From assembly GCA_900315155.1 (NCBI GenBank), contig OMYB01000002.1, forward strand, positions 124,001-188,000: a stretch of DNA of 64,000 nucleotides, in the 5' to 3' direction. Under the pieces are notes generated by a model. It was not told the origin of the DNA and made no database searches. It saw only the letters and a program-made list of their open reading frames with translations. Position numbers and translations under genes: made by a program. This DNA comes from an uncultured Selenomonadales bacterium. GTDB lineage: Bacteria > Bacillota > Negativicutes > Selenomonadales > Selenomonadaceae. Shown in pieces: positions 8,059-15,582 of the stretch (the stretch's first letter is position 1; every line of letters starts with the position of its first letter).

Positions 8059-9588
8059 TCAAAGCTCGACGAGGTTCTTACCCGTCATGTCGGACGGGAT
8101 ATCGATGCCGGCCAGCGTCAGGAGCGTCGGAGCGATGTCGCAGAGCGCACCGTCCTTGACGGACTTCACGCGGTTGGAAACGACGATGAACGGAACCGGG
8201 TTCGTCGTATGCTTCGTGAACGGCTGGTTATTGTCGTAATCCATCATCTTATCGGCATTGCCGTGGTCTGCCGTGATGCAGACCTCGCCGCCGACTTCCT
8301 TGATGGCATCGACGAAACGGCCAACGCAGGTATCGACGGTCTCAACAGCCTTGACGACTGCCGGGAACACGCCCGTATGGCCGACCATGTCGCAGTTTGC
8401 ATAGTTGAGGATGATGAAGTCGTATTTCTTCGACTTGATGGCCTCGACAACCTTGTCCGTAACCTCGATGGCGCTCATCTCCGGCTGGAGATCGTAGGTA
8501 GCGACTTTCGGGGATGGAACGAGGATGCGGTCCTCGCCCTTGTATGGCTCCTCGACGCCGCCATTAAAGAAGAACGTAACGTGTGCGTACTTCTCCGTCT
8601 CCGCGATGCGGAGCTGCGTGAGGCCCTTATCCTGAATAATCTGGCCGAGCGTATTGCTGATGGACTCCGGCGGGAACGCAATCGTCGCATTCATACCGTC
8701 CTCGTACTGGGAGAACGTGCAGAACGGGATGTGCAGATTCTCGTCACGCTCGAAACCATCGAACGTCTCATCAACGAAAGCGTGGGTGAGCTGACGCGCA
8801 CGGTCCGGACGGAAGTTGAAGAAGATGGCGCCGTCGCCGTTCTTCATGCCCTTGTAGCCCTCGATGACAGCCGGAACGACAAACTCATCGTTCACGCCGT
8901 TCTCGTAGCTGGCCTTCAGGCCGGAGACCGCGTCTTTCGCGCTGACGCCCTCGGCGTGAGCGATGGCCTCGTAGGCTTTCTGCTCACGGTCCCAGTTGTG
9001 GTCGCGGTCCATGGCGTAGTAGCGGCCGCTGATCGTAGCGATCTTGCCGACGCCGTATTTGTCGCACTGTGCCTGCAGGTTCTCGAGGAACGGCTGCGCA
9101 CTCTGCGGCGGGACATCACGGCCGTCGAGGAAAGCGTGAACATAGACTTCCTTGACGCCTTCTCGCTTCGCGAGGTCGAGCAGTGCGTAGAGATGCGCCT
9201 CATAGCTGTGGACGCCGCCCGGAGAGACGAGGCCCAGCAGGTGCAGGGCACCGCCATGTTCCTTGACGCCGTTCACGATGCCGAGAAGGGCTTCGTTCTT
9301 GAAGAAATCGCCATTCTTGATATCGCGGTTGATGCGCGTGAGCTGCTGATAGATGATGCGGCCAGCGCCGATGTTCGTATGACCGACCTCGGAGTTGCCC
9401 ATCTGGCCATCCGGCAGGCCGACGTACTCGCCGGAAGCCTGCAGCTGGCTCGTCTGATATGCTTTCATCAGGCCATCCAGCACCGGAGTCTTGGCCTGGA
9501 CGACAGCGTTGTTCTTATCGTCCTGGTCGCCGATGCCGCAGCCATCCATGATGATGAGTGCGACCGGTGCATTTTTGAGTGTTGCCAT
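8059..9588 (-). CDS. gpmI: 2,3-bisphosphoglycerate-independent phosphoglycerate mutase
   Basis: Interconverts 3- and 2-phosphoglycerate in glycolysis. The 509-residue length is standard for the cofactor-independent, Mn-dependent enzyme. Signature pieces are IIMDGCGIG at the N-terminus (metal-binding Asp), GQMGNSEVGHTNIG with the catalytic Ser, HAFLDGRDVPP, RPDRARQL, the metal cluster NYANCDMVGHTG and ADHGNADKM. The start has AAGGAG about 11 bases upstream. It follows tpiA by 44 bases and is the last gene of the gap-pgk-tpiA-gpmI block; no enolase gene follows, and the next gene belongs to another function. Confidence 0.97.
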   Translation of the reverse strand: MATLKNAPVALIIMDGCGIGDQDDKNNAVVQAKTPVLDGLMKAYQTSQLQASGEYVGLPDGQMGNSEVGHTNIGAGRIIYQQLTRINRDIKNGDFFKNEALLGIVNGVKEHGGALHLLGLVSPGGVHSYEAHLYALLDLAKREGVKEVYVHAFLDGRDVPPQSAQPFLENLQAQCDKYGVGKIATISGRYYAMDRDHNWDREQKAYEAIAHAEGVSAKDAVSGLKASYENGVNDEFVVPAVIEGYKGMKNGDGAIFFNFRPDRARQLTHAFVDETFDGFERDENLHIPFCTFSQYEDGMNATIAFPPESISNTLGQIIQDKGLTQLRIAETEKYAHVTFFFNGGVEEPYKGEDRILVPSPKVATYDLQPEMSAIEVTDKVVEAIKSKKYDFIILNYANCDMVGHTGVFPAVVKAVETVDTCVGRFVDAIKEVGGEVCITADHGNADKMMDYDNNQPFTKHTTNPVPFIVVSNRVKSVKDGALCDIAPTLLTLAGIDIPSDMTGKNLVEL

Positions 9589-9632
9589 GTTTTCTGTTTC
9601 TCCTTATCGAAAAAACGCAGTAAACAATCGAA

Positions 9633-10382
9633 TTAGTAGTTGACGATCTCGCTGAAGTCTTTTGCCTTCAGGGAAGCGCCGCCGACGAGTGCACCATCGA
9701 CATTCGGCTGCTTCATGAGGTCTTTGATCGTTGCCGGCTTCACGCTGCCGCCATACTGGATGCGGATGCTGTCCGCAGCTTCTTTGCCGAAGGCACCCTC
9801 AACCGTCTTGCGGATGTGGGCGCAGACTTCCTCAGCCTGCTCGAACGAAGCCGTCTTTCCCGTGCCGATAGCCCAGATCGGCTCATAAGCGATGACGATC
9901 TTAGCGACTTCTTCCGGCTTGAAGCCGGCGAGAGCCTCGAGGACCTGGAACGCAACCATCTGGAGATAGGAACCGCGCTCGCGGACCTCCAGCGGCTCGC
10001 CGCAGCAGATGATCGGCGTGATGCCGGCAGCGAAGGCAGCATGAGCGCGCTTGTTGACGCCCTCATCCGTCTCGCCGAAGTAGCCGCGGCGCTCGCTGTG
10101 GCCGAGGACGCAGTAATCTACGCCGATCTCCGTGAGCATGCCCGTGGAGACCTCGCCCGTGAAGGCACCGTGGTCTTCCCAATGCACGTTCTGCGCACCA
10201 ACATGGATGTTCGTGCCTTTGACGGCATCCGCAACGGAGGACAGAGCCGTAGCCGTCGGGCAGACGACGACGTCCACTTTGGCATCCTTGACCAGCGGTG
10301 CGAGCTCTTTGACGAGTGCGACGCCCTGGGCAATCGTGTTGTTCATCTTCCAGTTACCAGCGATAATCGGAGTTCTTGCCAT
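9633..10382 (-). CDS. tpiA: Triosephosphate isomerase
   Basis: Interconverts dihydroxyacetone phosphate and glyceraldehyde 3-phosphate. The 249-residue TIM barrel starts [15 protein letters not shown] with the active-site Asn/Lys, has the catalytic His in [13 protein letters not shown] and the catalytic Glu in [15 protein letters not shown], whose tail is the flexible lid, and the phosphate-binding IQYGGSVKP. The start at 10382 is set by AGGGGG eight bases upstream and by the family N-terminus. An upstream in-frame ATG seven codons earlier has no ribosome site. It lies between pgk and gpmI, separated from pgk by a long nested palindrome. Confidence 0.97.
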   Translation of the reverse strand: MARTPIIAGNWKMNNTIAQGVALVKELAPLVKDAKVDVVVCPTATALSSVADAVKGTNIHVGAQNVHWEDHGAFTGEVSTGMLTEIGVDYCVLGHSERRGYFGETDEGVNKRAHAAFAAGITPIICCGEPLEVRERGSYLQMVAFQVLEALAGFKPEEVAKIVIAYEPIWAIGTGKTASFEQAEEVCAHIRKTVEGAFGKEAADSIRIQYGGSVKPATIKDLMKQPNVDGALVGGASLKAKDFSEIVNY

Positions 10383-10405
10383 TTTATTACCCCCTGAATA
10401 CAAAC

Positions 10406-10452
10406 AGGATAAAGGGGTCTCCTCCCAGTGGAGACCTCTTTGCCTTTATCCT
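10406..10452. other. Nested palindrome in the pgk-tpiA gap
   Basis: Outer arms AGGATAAAGG (10406-10415) and CCTTTATCCT (10443-10452) enclose inner arms GGTCTCC (10416-10422) and GGAGACC (10430-10436). The whole gap can fold as one hairpin. There is no T tract after it, so an mRNA processing or stability element is more likely than a terminator. Confidence 0.6.
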
Positions 10453-10481
10453 GATACCATCATATGAATGGAATGGATGAC

Positions 10482-11675
10482 TTATTTATCTGCGAGAGCT
10501 GCGATGCCCGGCATCTCTTTGCCCTCGAGGTACTCGAGCGTAGCGCCGCCGCCCGTGGAGACGTGCGAAATCTTTTCCGTGAGGCCCGTCTTCTTGAGGG
10601 CTGCCACGGAGTCGCCGCCGCCGACGATGGAGACAGCACCCTCGTCCGTAGCCTTGGCAACAGCCTTAGCGACAGCGAGCGTACCTTTTGCGAAAGCATC
10701 GAACTCGAAAACGCCCATCGGTCCATTCCAGATAACCGTCTTGGCACCGGCGAGAGCCTTCGTGTACTCCTCGGACGTCTTCACGCCGGAGTCGAGAGCC
10801 TGCCAGCCATCCGGAACCTGATCGACCGGGACCGTCTTCGTGTTGGCATCCGCAGCGAACTTGTCTGCGATGACGAGGTCGACCGGCAGGACGACCTTTA
10901 CGCCCTTATCCTCGGCTTTCTTGAGGAGCTCGCGGGCGAGATCGTACTTGTCCGGCTCGCAGAGGCTGTCGCCGATGGGCAGGCCTTTTGCTGCGTCAAA
11001 CGTATGCGCCATGCCGCCGCCGATGATGATCGTGTCGACTTTGTCGATCATGTTGCTGATGACGCCGATCTTATCGGAAACCTTGGCACCGCCGATGATA
11101 GCGACGAACGGATGCTGTGCGTTCTCGAGCGTGTTGCCGATGTAGTTGATCTCTTTCTCCATGAGGAAGCCGGCAACCGTCTCGATGTACTTCGGAACGC
11201 CAGCGTTCGAAGCATGCGCGCGGTGGGAGACGCCGAAAGCATCATCCACAGCGACATCGGCGAGGGATGCGAGCTGTTTTGCGAACTCCGGATCGTTCTT
11301 CTTCTCTTCCTTGTGATAACGCAGGTTCTCGAGCAGGAGGACTTCACCCGGCTTGAGGTCAGCAGCAGCCTTCTCAGCCTCCGGACCAACGCAGTCCGCA
11401 GCCCACTTGACGTCTTTCTTGAGGAGCTCGGAGAGATGCTTCACGAGATGCTTCGTGGAGAACTTGTCCTCGCGGGCCTCGGTCGGACGGCCGATGTGGC
11501 AGGCCAGGATGACAGCAGCGCCGTTGTCGAGCAGGTAGTTGATCGTCGGCAGCGTGCGGACCATACGCGTATCGTTCGTGATGTTCAGGTTCTCATCGAA
11601 CGGAACGTTGTAGTCAACGCGGACGAAAACTTTCTTGCCTTTGACATCAATGTCTTTCAGGGTTTTCTTTGCCAT
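10482..11675 (-). CDS. pgk: Phosphoglycerate kinase
   Basis: Transfers phosphate from 1,3-bisphosphoglycerate to ADP. The 397-residue protein starts MAKKTLKDIDVKGKKVFVRV, followed by the classic RVDYNVPFDENLNITNDTR substrate loop. Further landmarks are HIGRPTEARE, the hinge region with LLLENLRYHKEE, the nucleotide-binding GGAKVSDKI and the C-terminal GGGDSVAA and HVSTGGGATLEYLEG. The start at 11675 is set by GGAGG nine bases upstream; a 13-codon extension would run into the terminator stem. Because that terminator sits just before the ribosome site, expression must rely on readthrough from gap or on a promoter not identified here. Confidence 0.97.
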   Translation of the reverse strand: MAKKTLKDIDVKGKKVFVRVDYNVPFDENLNITNDTRMVRTLPTINYLLDNGAAVILACHIGRPTEAREDKFSTKHLVKHLSELLKKDVKWAADCVGPEAEKAAADLKPGEVLLLENLRYHKEEKKNDPEFAKQLASLADVAVDDAFGVSHRAHASNAGVPKYIETVAGFLMEKEINYIGNTLENAQHPFVAIIGGAKVSDKIGVISNMIDKVDTIIIGGGMAHTFDAAKGLPIGDSLCEPDKYDLARELLKKAEDKGVKVVLPVDLVIADKFAADANTKTVPVDQVPDGWQALDSGVKTSEEYTKALAGAKTVIWNGPMGVFEFDAFAKGTLAVAKAVAKATDEGAVSIVGGGDSVAALKKTGLTEKISHVSTGGGATLEYLEGKEMPGIAALADK

Positions 11676-11691
11676 GTCTAAAAACCTCCAT

Positions 11692-11734
11692 AAAAAACTT
11701 GAGGTCCGGCCCAAACAAACGGCCGGACCTCAAG
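11692..11734 (-). terminator. Strong terminator between gap and pgk
   Basis: On the minus strand a perfect 14-base stem (CTTGAGGTCCGGCC/GGCCGGACCTCAAG) with a 9-base loop is followed by six T. It ends only a few bases before the pgk ribosome binding site. Confidence 0.9.
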
Positions 11735-11773
11735 AGATCTTTTCCTATGTTTCGTTATACAGCTGTTGCTGGA

Positions 11774-12790
11774 TTACTGAACGTTCTCGGAGAAGTATTT
11801 GATGGTGCGAACCATCTGGCTCGTGTAGGAGTTCTCGTTATCGTACCAGGAAACAACCTGAACGAGGGACTTGCCATTGCCGAGCGGCTGAACCATCGTC
11901 TGCGTAGCATCGAAGAGGGAGCCGAAACGCATGCCGACAACATCCTTGGAGACGATCTCGTCCGTGTTGTAGCCGAAGGACTCCGTGGAAGCAGCCTTCA
12001 TAGCAGCGTTGACTTCGTCAGCCGTAACTTCTTTGTCGACGACAGCGTACAGGAGCGTCGTGGAACCCGTCGGGGTCGGAACGCGCTGTGCAGCACCGAT
12101 GAGTTTGCCATCGAGTTCCGGAAGAACGAGGCCGATAGCTTTAGCAGCACCGGAGGACGTCGGAACGATGTTCTCGGAAGCAGCACGGCTGCGGCGGAGG
12201 TTACCCTTGCGCTGCGGGCCATCGAGCGTCATCTGGTCGCCCGTGAAAGCATGAATCGTCTGCATGATGCCGCCCTCAACATGAGCGAAATCATTCAGAG
12301 CCTTTGCCATCGGAGCGAGGCAGTTCGTCGTGCAGGAAGCAGCGGAGATGATCTTCGTGCCAGCCGGAATCGTCTCATGGTTCGTGTTGAACACGATCGT
12401 CGGGAGGTCTTTGCCAGCCGGAGCGGAGATGACGACTTTCTTAGCGCCAGCCTCGAGATGAGCGGAAGCCTTCTCTTTGGACGTATAGAAGCCCGTGCAC
12501 TCGAGAACGACATCAACGTCATGCTTAGCCCAAGGAATGTTCTTAGCATCTTTCTCGGCATAGATCTTGATGGTCTTGCCCTTAACCGTGATGCTGTCCT
12601 CGCCAGCCTCAACCGTGTCAGCATACTCGTACTTGCCCTGGGAAGAATCATACTTCAGCAGGTAAGCGAGCATCTTCGGGCTCGTGAGGTCGTTGATAGC
12701 GACGACTTCATAACCCTCAGCGTCGAACATCTGACGGAAAGCCAGACGACCAATGCGGCCAAAACCATTAATAGCAACTTTTACTGCCAT
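11774..12790 (-). CDS. gap: Glyceraldehyde-3-phosphate dehydrogenase, type I
   Basis: Oxidises glyceraldehyde 3-phosphate with NAD+ and phosphate. The 338-residue protein shows the Rossmann start [17 protein letters not shown], the active-site [16 protein letters not shown] with the catalytic Cys, the His in the [12 protein letters not shown] strand, and the C-terminal [15 protein letters not shown]. The start at 12790 has GGGGG ten bases upstream; an upstream in-frame GTG is less likely. It is the first gene of the glycolytic block, behind a recognisable promoter and ahead of a strong terminator, which fits the usual need for more Gap than the enzymes encoded downstream. Confidence 0.97.
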   Translation of the reverse strand: MAVKVAINGFGRIGRLAFRQMFDAEGYEVVAINDLTSPKMLAYLLKYDSSQGKYEYADTVEAGEDSITVKGKTIKIYAEKDAKNIPWAKHDVDVVLECTGFYTSKEKASAHLEAGAKKVVISAPAGKDLPTIVFNTNHETIPAGTKIISAASCTTNCLAPMAKALNDFAHVEGGIMQTIHAFTGDQMTLDGPQRKGNLRRSRAASENIVPTSSGAAKAIGLVLPELDGKLIGAAQRVPTPTGSTTLLYAVVDKEVTADEVNAAMKAASTESFGYNTDEIVSKDVVGMRFGSLFDATQTMVQPLGNGKSLVQVVSWYDNENSYTSQMVRTIKYFSENVQ

Positions 12791-12840
12791 TTGAAAAATA
12801 CCCCCTAAAATCACTTAGAAGTTTTTGTCTTACATGTATT

Positions 12841-12869
12841 ATGATACCCATTTCGGTAGAAAAAGTCAA
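12841..12869 (-). promoter_or_regulatory. Promoter of the gap-pgk-tpiA-gpmI block
   Basis: Minus strand: TTGACT, 17 bases, TATCAT, placed about 50 bases upstream of the gap start. Spacing is ideal and both boxes are close to sigma-70 consensus. Confidence 0.65.
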
Positions 12870-12915
12870 TCATTTTAAGATAAATATCGGCAATCGCAGC
12901 ATAAGTTTCCGCACT

Positions 12916-14319
12916 TTATTTATCTTCCGCAGCTTTTCCAGATTTTTCGAGGGCCAGCATCGCCTGGACGTAGATGGCACACTCGAGGCGCTTGCGCTGG
13001 ATCTCGCAGCCCACTTCGTAGACGTCGCGGATATCCCCGTGGAACAGGTCCGCATTCGCGTGGCAGCCGCCCGAGCAGAAGAACCGGCACCAGCAGTCGC
13101 GGCACTTCGGTTTATTGAGTACGTGGCTCTCGCGGAAGTACTGCGGGAGCTCCGCGTTCGTCACGCCATCCCAGATATTGCCGAGCTTGTACTTGTCGCG
13201 GCCGACGAACTGGTGGCACGGATAGAGGTCGCCGTTCTCCGCGACGGCCATGTACTCGTGACCGGCACCACAGCCCGATAGGCGCTTTGCCACGCACGGA
13301 CCATTCGAGATGTCCATGTTGAAATGGAAGAAGAAGAAGCCCTTCCCCTCGCGGTGGCGCTGCATATACGCATCGACGAGGTGGTCGTACTCCTCGCGCA
13401 CGCGCGGCAGATCCTCCTCCGCGATGGCGAGTTCCGGGTTATCCTTCAGAACGACCGGCTCCATCGAGAGTACATCAAAGCCCTCATCGTTCATCGCGAG
13501 CACGTCTTTCGTAAAGTCCAGGTTCTTCTTCGTATACGTGCCGCGCAGGAATGTATACGCACCGCGATAGTCCGAGTCGCCGCCTTTCCGGCTGTCGATG
13601 AATTTGTGGAAATTCTTTACGACCCGGTCATAGCTGCCCTGCCCGCCGGCCGTCGGGCGCACGGCGTCATGGACCGACTTGCGGCCGTCTAGCGACAGGA
13701 CGACGGCGAAGTTGTTGTCGTTGAGCCACTGGATATTCTCGTCGTTCAGCAGCATGCCGTTCGTCGTCATCGTGAGCTTGATTTTCTTGCCCGTTTCCTT
13801 TTCACGCTGGTGCACGTACTCCGTCACGGCCTTGACCGTCTTCATGTTCATGAGAGGCTCACCGCCGAAGAAGTCCATCTCGAGATGCTTCCGGAGGCCG
13901 CTCTTCTCGATGAGGAAGTCCACGGCGCGGCGGCCGACTTCCGGCGTCATGATGGCGCGTTCCTGACCATAGCTGCCGCCATCACCGAAGCAGTACTTGC
14001 AGCGGAGGTTGCAGTCCTGTGCGATCATGAGGCAAAGCGATTTCACGATGCCCGTCTGCCGGAACGTCGGCGGCACATCGATATCGGGCGCAAAGAGCTC
14101 CTTCTGCTCCATGAGCTCATGCAGTTCCCCGCAGGCCTCGCGCAGGTCACCCTCGGGATATTTTTCCTTCAGGCGCTCGATGACGGCTTCATCATTCGTA
14201 CCGTCGAACGTGTCCATCATATCGTAAATCATCTTATCGATGACATGCACCGCGCCGCTGTTGATATCCAGCAGGATATAGCTGCCATTCTGCTCAAACT
14301 TGTGGATCTTGGCTTTCAT
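12916..14319 (-). CDS. scfB: SCIFF peptide maturase, radical SAM/SPASM enzyme
   Basis: Installs thioether cross-links in the SCIFF precursor, giving a ranthipeptide-type RiPP. The 467-residue protein has an N-terminal peptide-recognition region (about 1-90), a radical SAM core with CNLRCKYC (Cys103, 107, 110) binding the 4Fe-4S/SAM cluster, and a C-terminal SPASM domain with GAGHEYMAVAENGDLYPC and the cysteine-rich CRDCWCRFFCSGGC, which binds auxiliary clusters. The sequence around FGDGGSYGQERAIMTPEVG and DFFGGEPLMN is typical of the family. The precursor gene lies 109 bases upstream, with a terminator in between, so the maturase is probably made at lower level than its substrate. Confidence 0.95.
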   Translation of the reverse strand: MKAKIHKFEQNGSYILLDINSGAVHVIDKMIYDMMDTFDGTNDEAVIERLKEKYPEGDLREACGELHELMEQKELFAPDIDVPPTFRQTGIVKSLCLMIAQDCNLRCKYCFGDGGSYGQERAIMTPEVGRRAVDFLIEKSGLRKHLEMDFFGGEPLMNMKTVKAVTEYVHQREKETGKKIKLTMTTNGMLLNDENIQWLNDNNFAVVLSLDGRKSVHDAVRPTAGGQGSYDRVVKNFHKFIDSRKGGDSDYRGAYTFLRGTYTKKNLDFTKDVLAMNDEGFDVLSMEPVVLKDNPELAIAEEDLPRVREEYDHLVDAYMQRHREGKGFFFFHFNMDISNGPCVAKRLSGCGAGHEYMAVAENGDLYPCHQFVGRDKYKLGNIWDGVTNAELPQYFRESHVLNKPKCRDCWCRFFCSGGCHANADLFHGDIRDVYEVGCEIQRKRLECAIYVQAMLALEKSGKAAEDK

Positions 14320-14367
14320 ACTGTCTCCTTTATCTGCATTGGTATCCGCCCATCGAACTTGTCAAAC

Positions 14368-14396
14368 GAAAAAGCCCTCCCCGAAGGGAAGGCTTT
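14368..14396 (-). terminator. Terminator/attenuator between scfA and scfB
   Basis: Minus strand AAAGCCTTCCC-TTCG-GGGAGGGCTTTTTC: a stable stem with a UUCG-type loop and a T run. It sits between the precursor and maturase genes and can limit readthrough. Confidence 0.85.
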
Positions 14397-14428
14397 CACT
14401 TCAATCCGGTAATCCGAGAATATGAAGA

Positions 14429-14566
14429 TTATTTCTCGCAAACCTGGTTGCCGACCGTGCAGGAAGTCTTGCAAGCGGACTGGCAGGATGCCTGGCACTC
14501 GCCGCAGCCGCCCTTCTTCAGGGAAGCCTGCAGGGATGGTTTGTTGACCGTCTGGATATGTTTCAT
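14429..14566 (-). CDS. scfA: SCIFF ranthipeptide precursor (six cysteines in 45 residues)
   Basis: A 45-residue peptide, exactly matching the family definition of six cysteines in forty-five residues. It begins MKHIQTVNKPSLQASLKKGG (leader) and the Cys-rich core has cysteines at positions 21, 24, 28, 32, 36 and 43, several separated by short acceptor segments. It has a strong AGGAGG site nine bases before ATG. The adjacent radical SAM enzyme scfB is expected to link the cysteines to nearby residues by thioether bonds. In Clostridia such peptides have been linked to quorum sensing and regulation; the role here is not known. The gene has its own promoter and a downstream terminator. Confidence 0.95.
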   Translation of the reverse strand: MKHIQTVNKPSLQASLKKGGCGECQASCQSACKTSCTVGNQVCEK

Positions 14567-14609
14567 TACTTTTCCCTCCTTACCGGTTCAAGAATGTTTG
14601 TATTCTTAT

Positions 14610-14638
14610 ATTTTATCGTCTTTAGAGGCTTTATGCAA
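14610..14638 (-). promoter_or_regulatory. Promoter of scfA
   Basis: Minus strand: TTGCAT, 17 bases, TAAAAT, ending 44 bases before the scfA start codon. It lies just after the stop of the preceding PHP-domain gene, so scfA is a separate unit. Confidence 0.65.
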
Positions 14639-14641
14639 GGC

Positions 14642-15412
14642 TTATTTGCAAAGCTCCATCTCGCGACCCGCGAATGTGACGACAGAAAGCCCCATCTGCT
14701 CAGCAAGTTCCCGGGCCCGCGCGAAGTTTGCGCCGATGGCGTCCGGCGTGTGGGCATCGGAGCCGAGCGTCACGTAGCGGCCGCCGAGCTCATGGTAGCG
14801 CGCGTAGACGGGCACGAGTTCCTTAAGCGCGCGGCGTTCGCCGAGGCGGCGCGTGTTGAGTTCGAGGACGCGCCCTGTCTCGATGACGGCACACAGCACG
14901 GCGTCGATATCGTCATGGTAGACGCCGTACTCGATTTCCGGGTTCTCATACGTCGCATAGCGCGCGATGTAGTCGATATGGCCGAGCACATCGAAGGCAT
15001 CAAACGCGCGCACCTCCCCGGCCATCGTCTGGAAGTAGCGGTGGAAGACCTCTTCCTTCGTTTTGCCTGCATAGTAATCCTTGTAATACAGGTCGTGATG
15101 CTCCAGCAGATGAATCGAGCCGATTACGAGGTCGAACGGTGCCTTTTGGAGGAAAGTACGGACCCGGTCATGCGCGGCCGCCTCCAGCCCCACCTCGACG
15201 CCGAGCCGCAGCGTTTCTCCGCGGAAAGATTCGTACGCGTTCCAATATTGCTCCGGATCGAAGACGAAGTCCTCCTCTCCCGGAAAATCGAAATCCAGAT
15301 GCTCCGTAAAGACGAGGCCGATTCCCTTGGTTTCAGCCGCCTCAATGGCCGCCTCGGCCTGCATCTCCGAATCAGCGGAAAATGCGGTATGGCTGTGACT
15401 ATCAAACAACAT
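14642..15412 (-). CDS. PHP-domain phosphoesterase, HisJ-like
   Basis: A 256-residue PHP (polymerase and histidinol phosphatase) metalloenzyme. Metal-binding motifs are visible in order: FDSHSHTAFSADS, TEHLDFD, GVEVGLE, GSIHLLEHHD, LGHIDYIAR, and the final TLGSDAHTP. These match the histidinol-phosphatase HisJ branch, which hydrolyses L-histidinol phosphate in histidine synthesis. No other his genes are nearby, so a different phosphoester substrate is possible. The start at 15412 has AGGAGGG upstream and opens directly on the first metal motif; a 20-codon extension lacks a site. A good promoter lies just upstream. Confidence 0.85.
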   Translation of the reverse strand: MLFDSHSHTAFSADSEMQAEAAIEAAETKGIGLVFTEHLDFDFPGEEDFVFDPEQYWNAYESFRGETLRLGVEVGLEAAAHDRVRTFLQKAPFDLVIGSIHLLEHHDLYYKDYYAGKTKEEVFHRYFQTMAGEVRAFDAFDVLGHIDYIARYATYENPEIEYGVYHDDIDAVLCAVIETGRVLELNTRRLGERRALKELVPVYARYHELGGRYVTLGSDAHTPDAIGANFARARELAEQMGLSVVTFAGREMELCK

Positions 15413-15443
15413 GGCGCTCCCTCCTATGAAATATTCTGCCATA

Positions 15444-15472
15444 ATCATACGGCATTTCCCGATAAAGAACAA
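15444..15472 (-). promoter_or_regulatory. Promoter of the PHP-domain gene
   Basis: Minus strand: TTGTTC, 17 bases, TATGAT, 31 bases before the start codon. Confidence 0.55.
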
Positions 15473-15524
15473 GAAACCTCACAAAAAAAATGCAAAGTCA
15501 GTAGAAAAAACGTCCTATTTCCTG

Positions 15525-15530
15525 TATAAT
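15525..15530 (+). promoter_or_regulatory. Possible -10 box for the GGDEF gene
   Basis: TATAAT on the plus strand lies 52 bases before the GGDEF start, in the AT-rich divergent region. A convincing -35 box is not seen. Confidence 0.35.
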
Positions 15531-15582
15531 AAAATAAGTGCTTATTATGCTCGTAAAACTTCTATGAGAAAGGACTTTGGTT

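Noticed and set aside
8209-9636. A long open frame opposite gpmI (about 475 codons)
   Set aside because: It is a by-product of the GC-rich codon pattern of gpmI on the other strand; the protein has no recognisable motif and no ribosome site. The same applies to the long frames opposite atpD, atpA, the decarboxylase, the GGDEF gene and the waaA-lpxK fusion.
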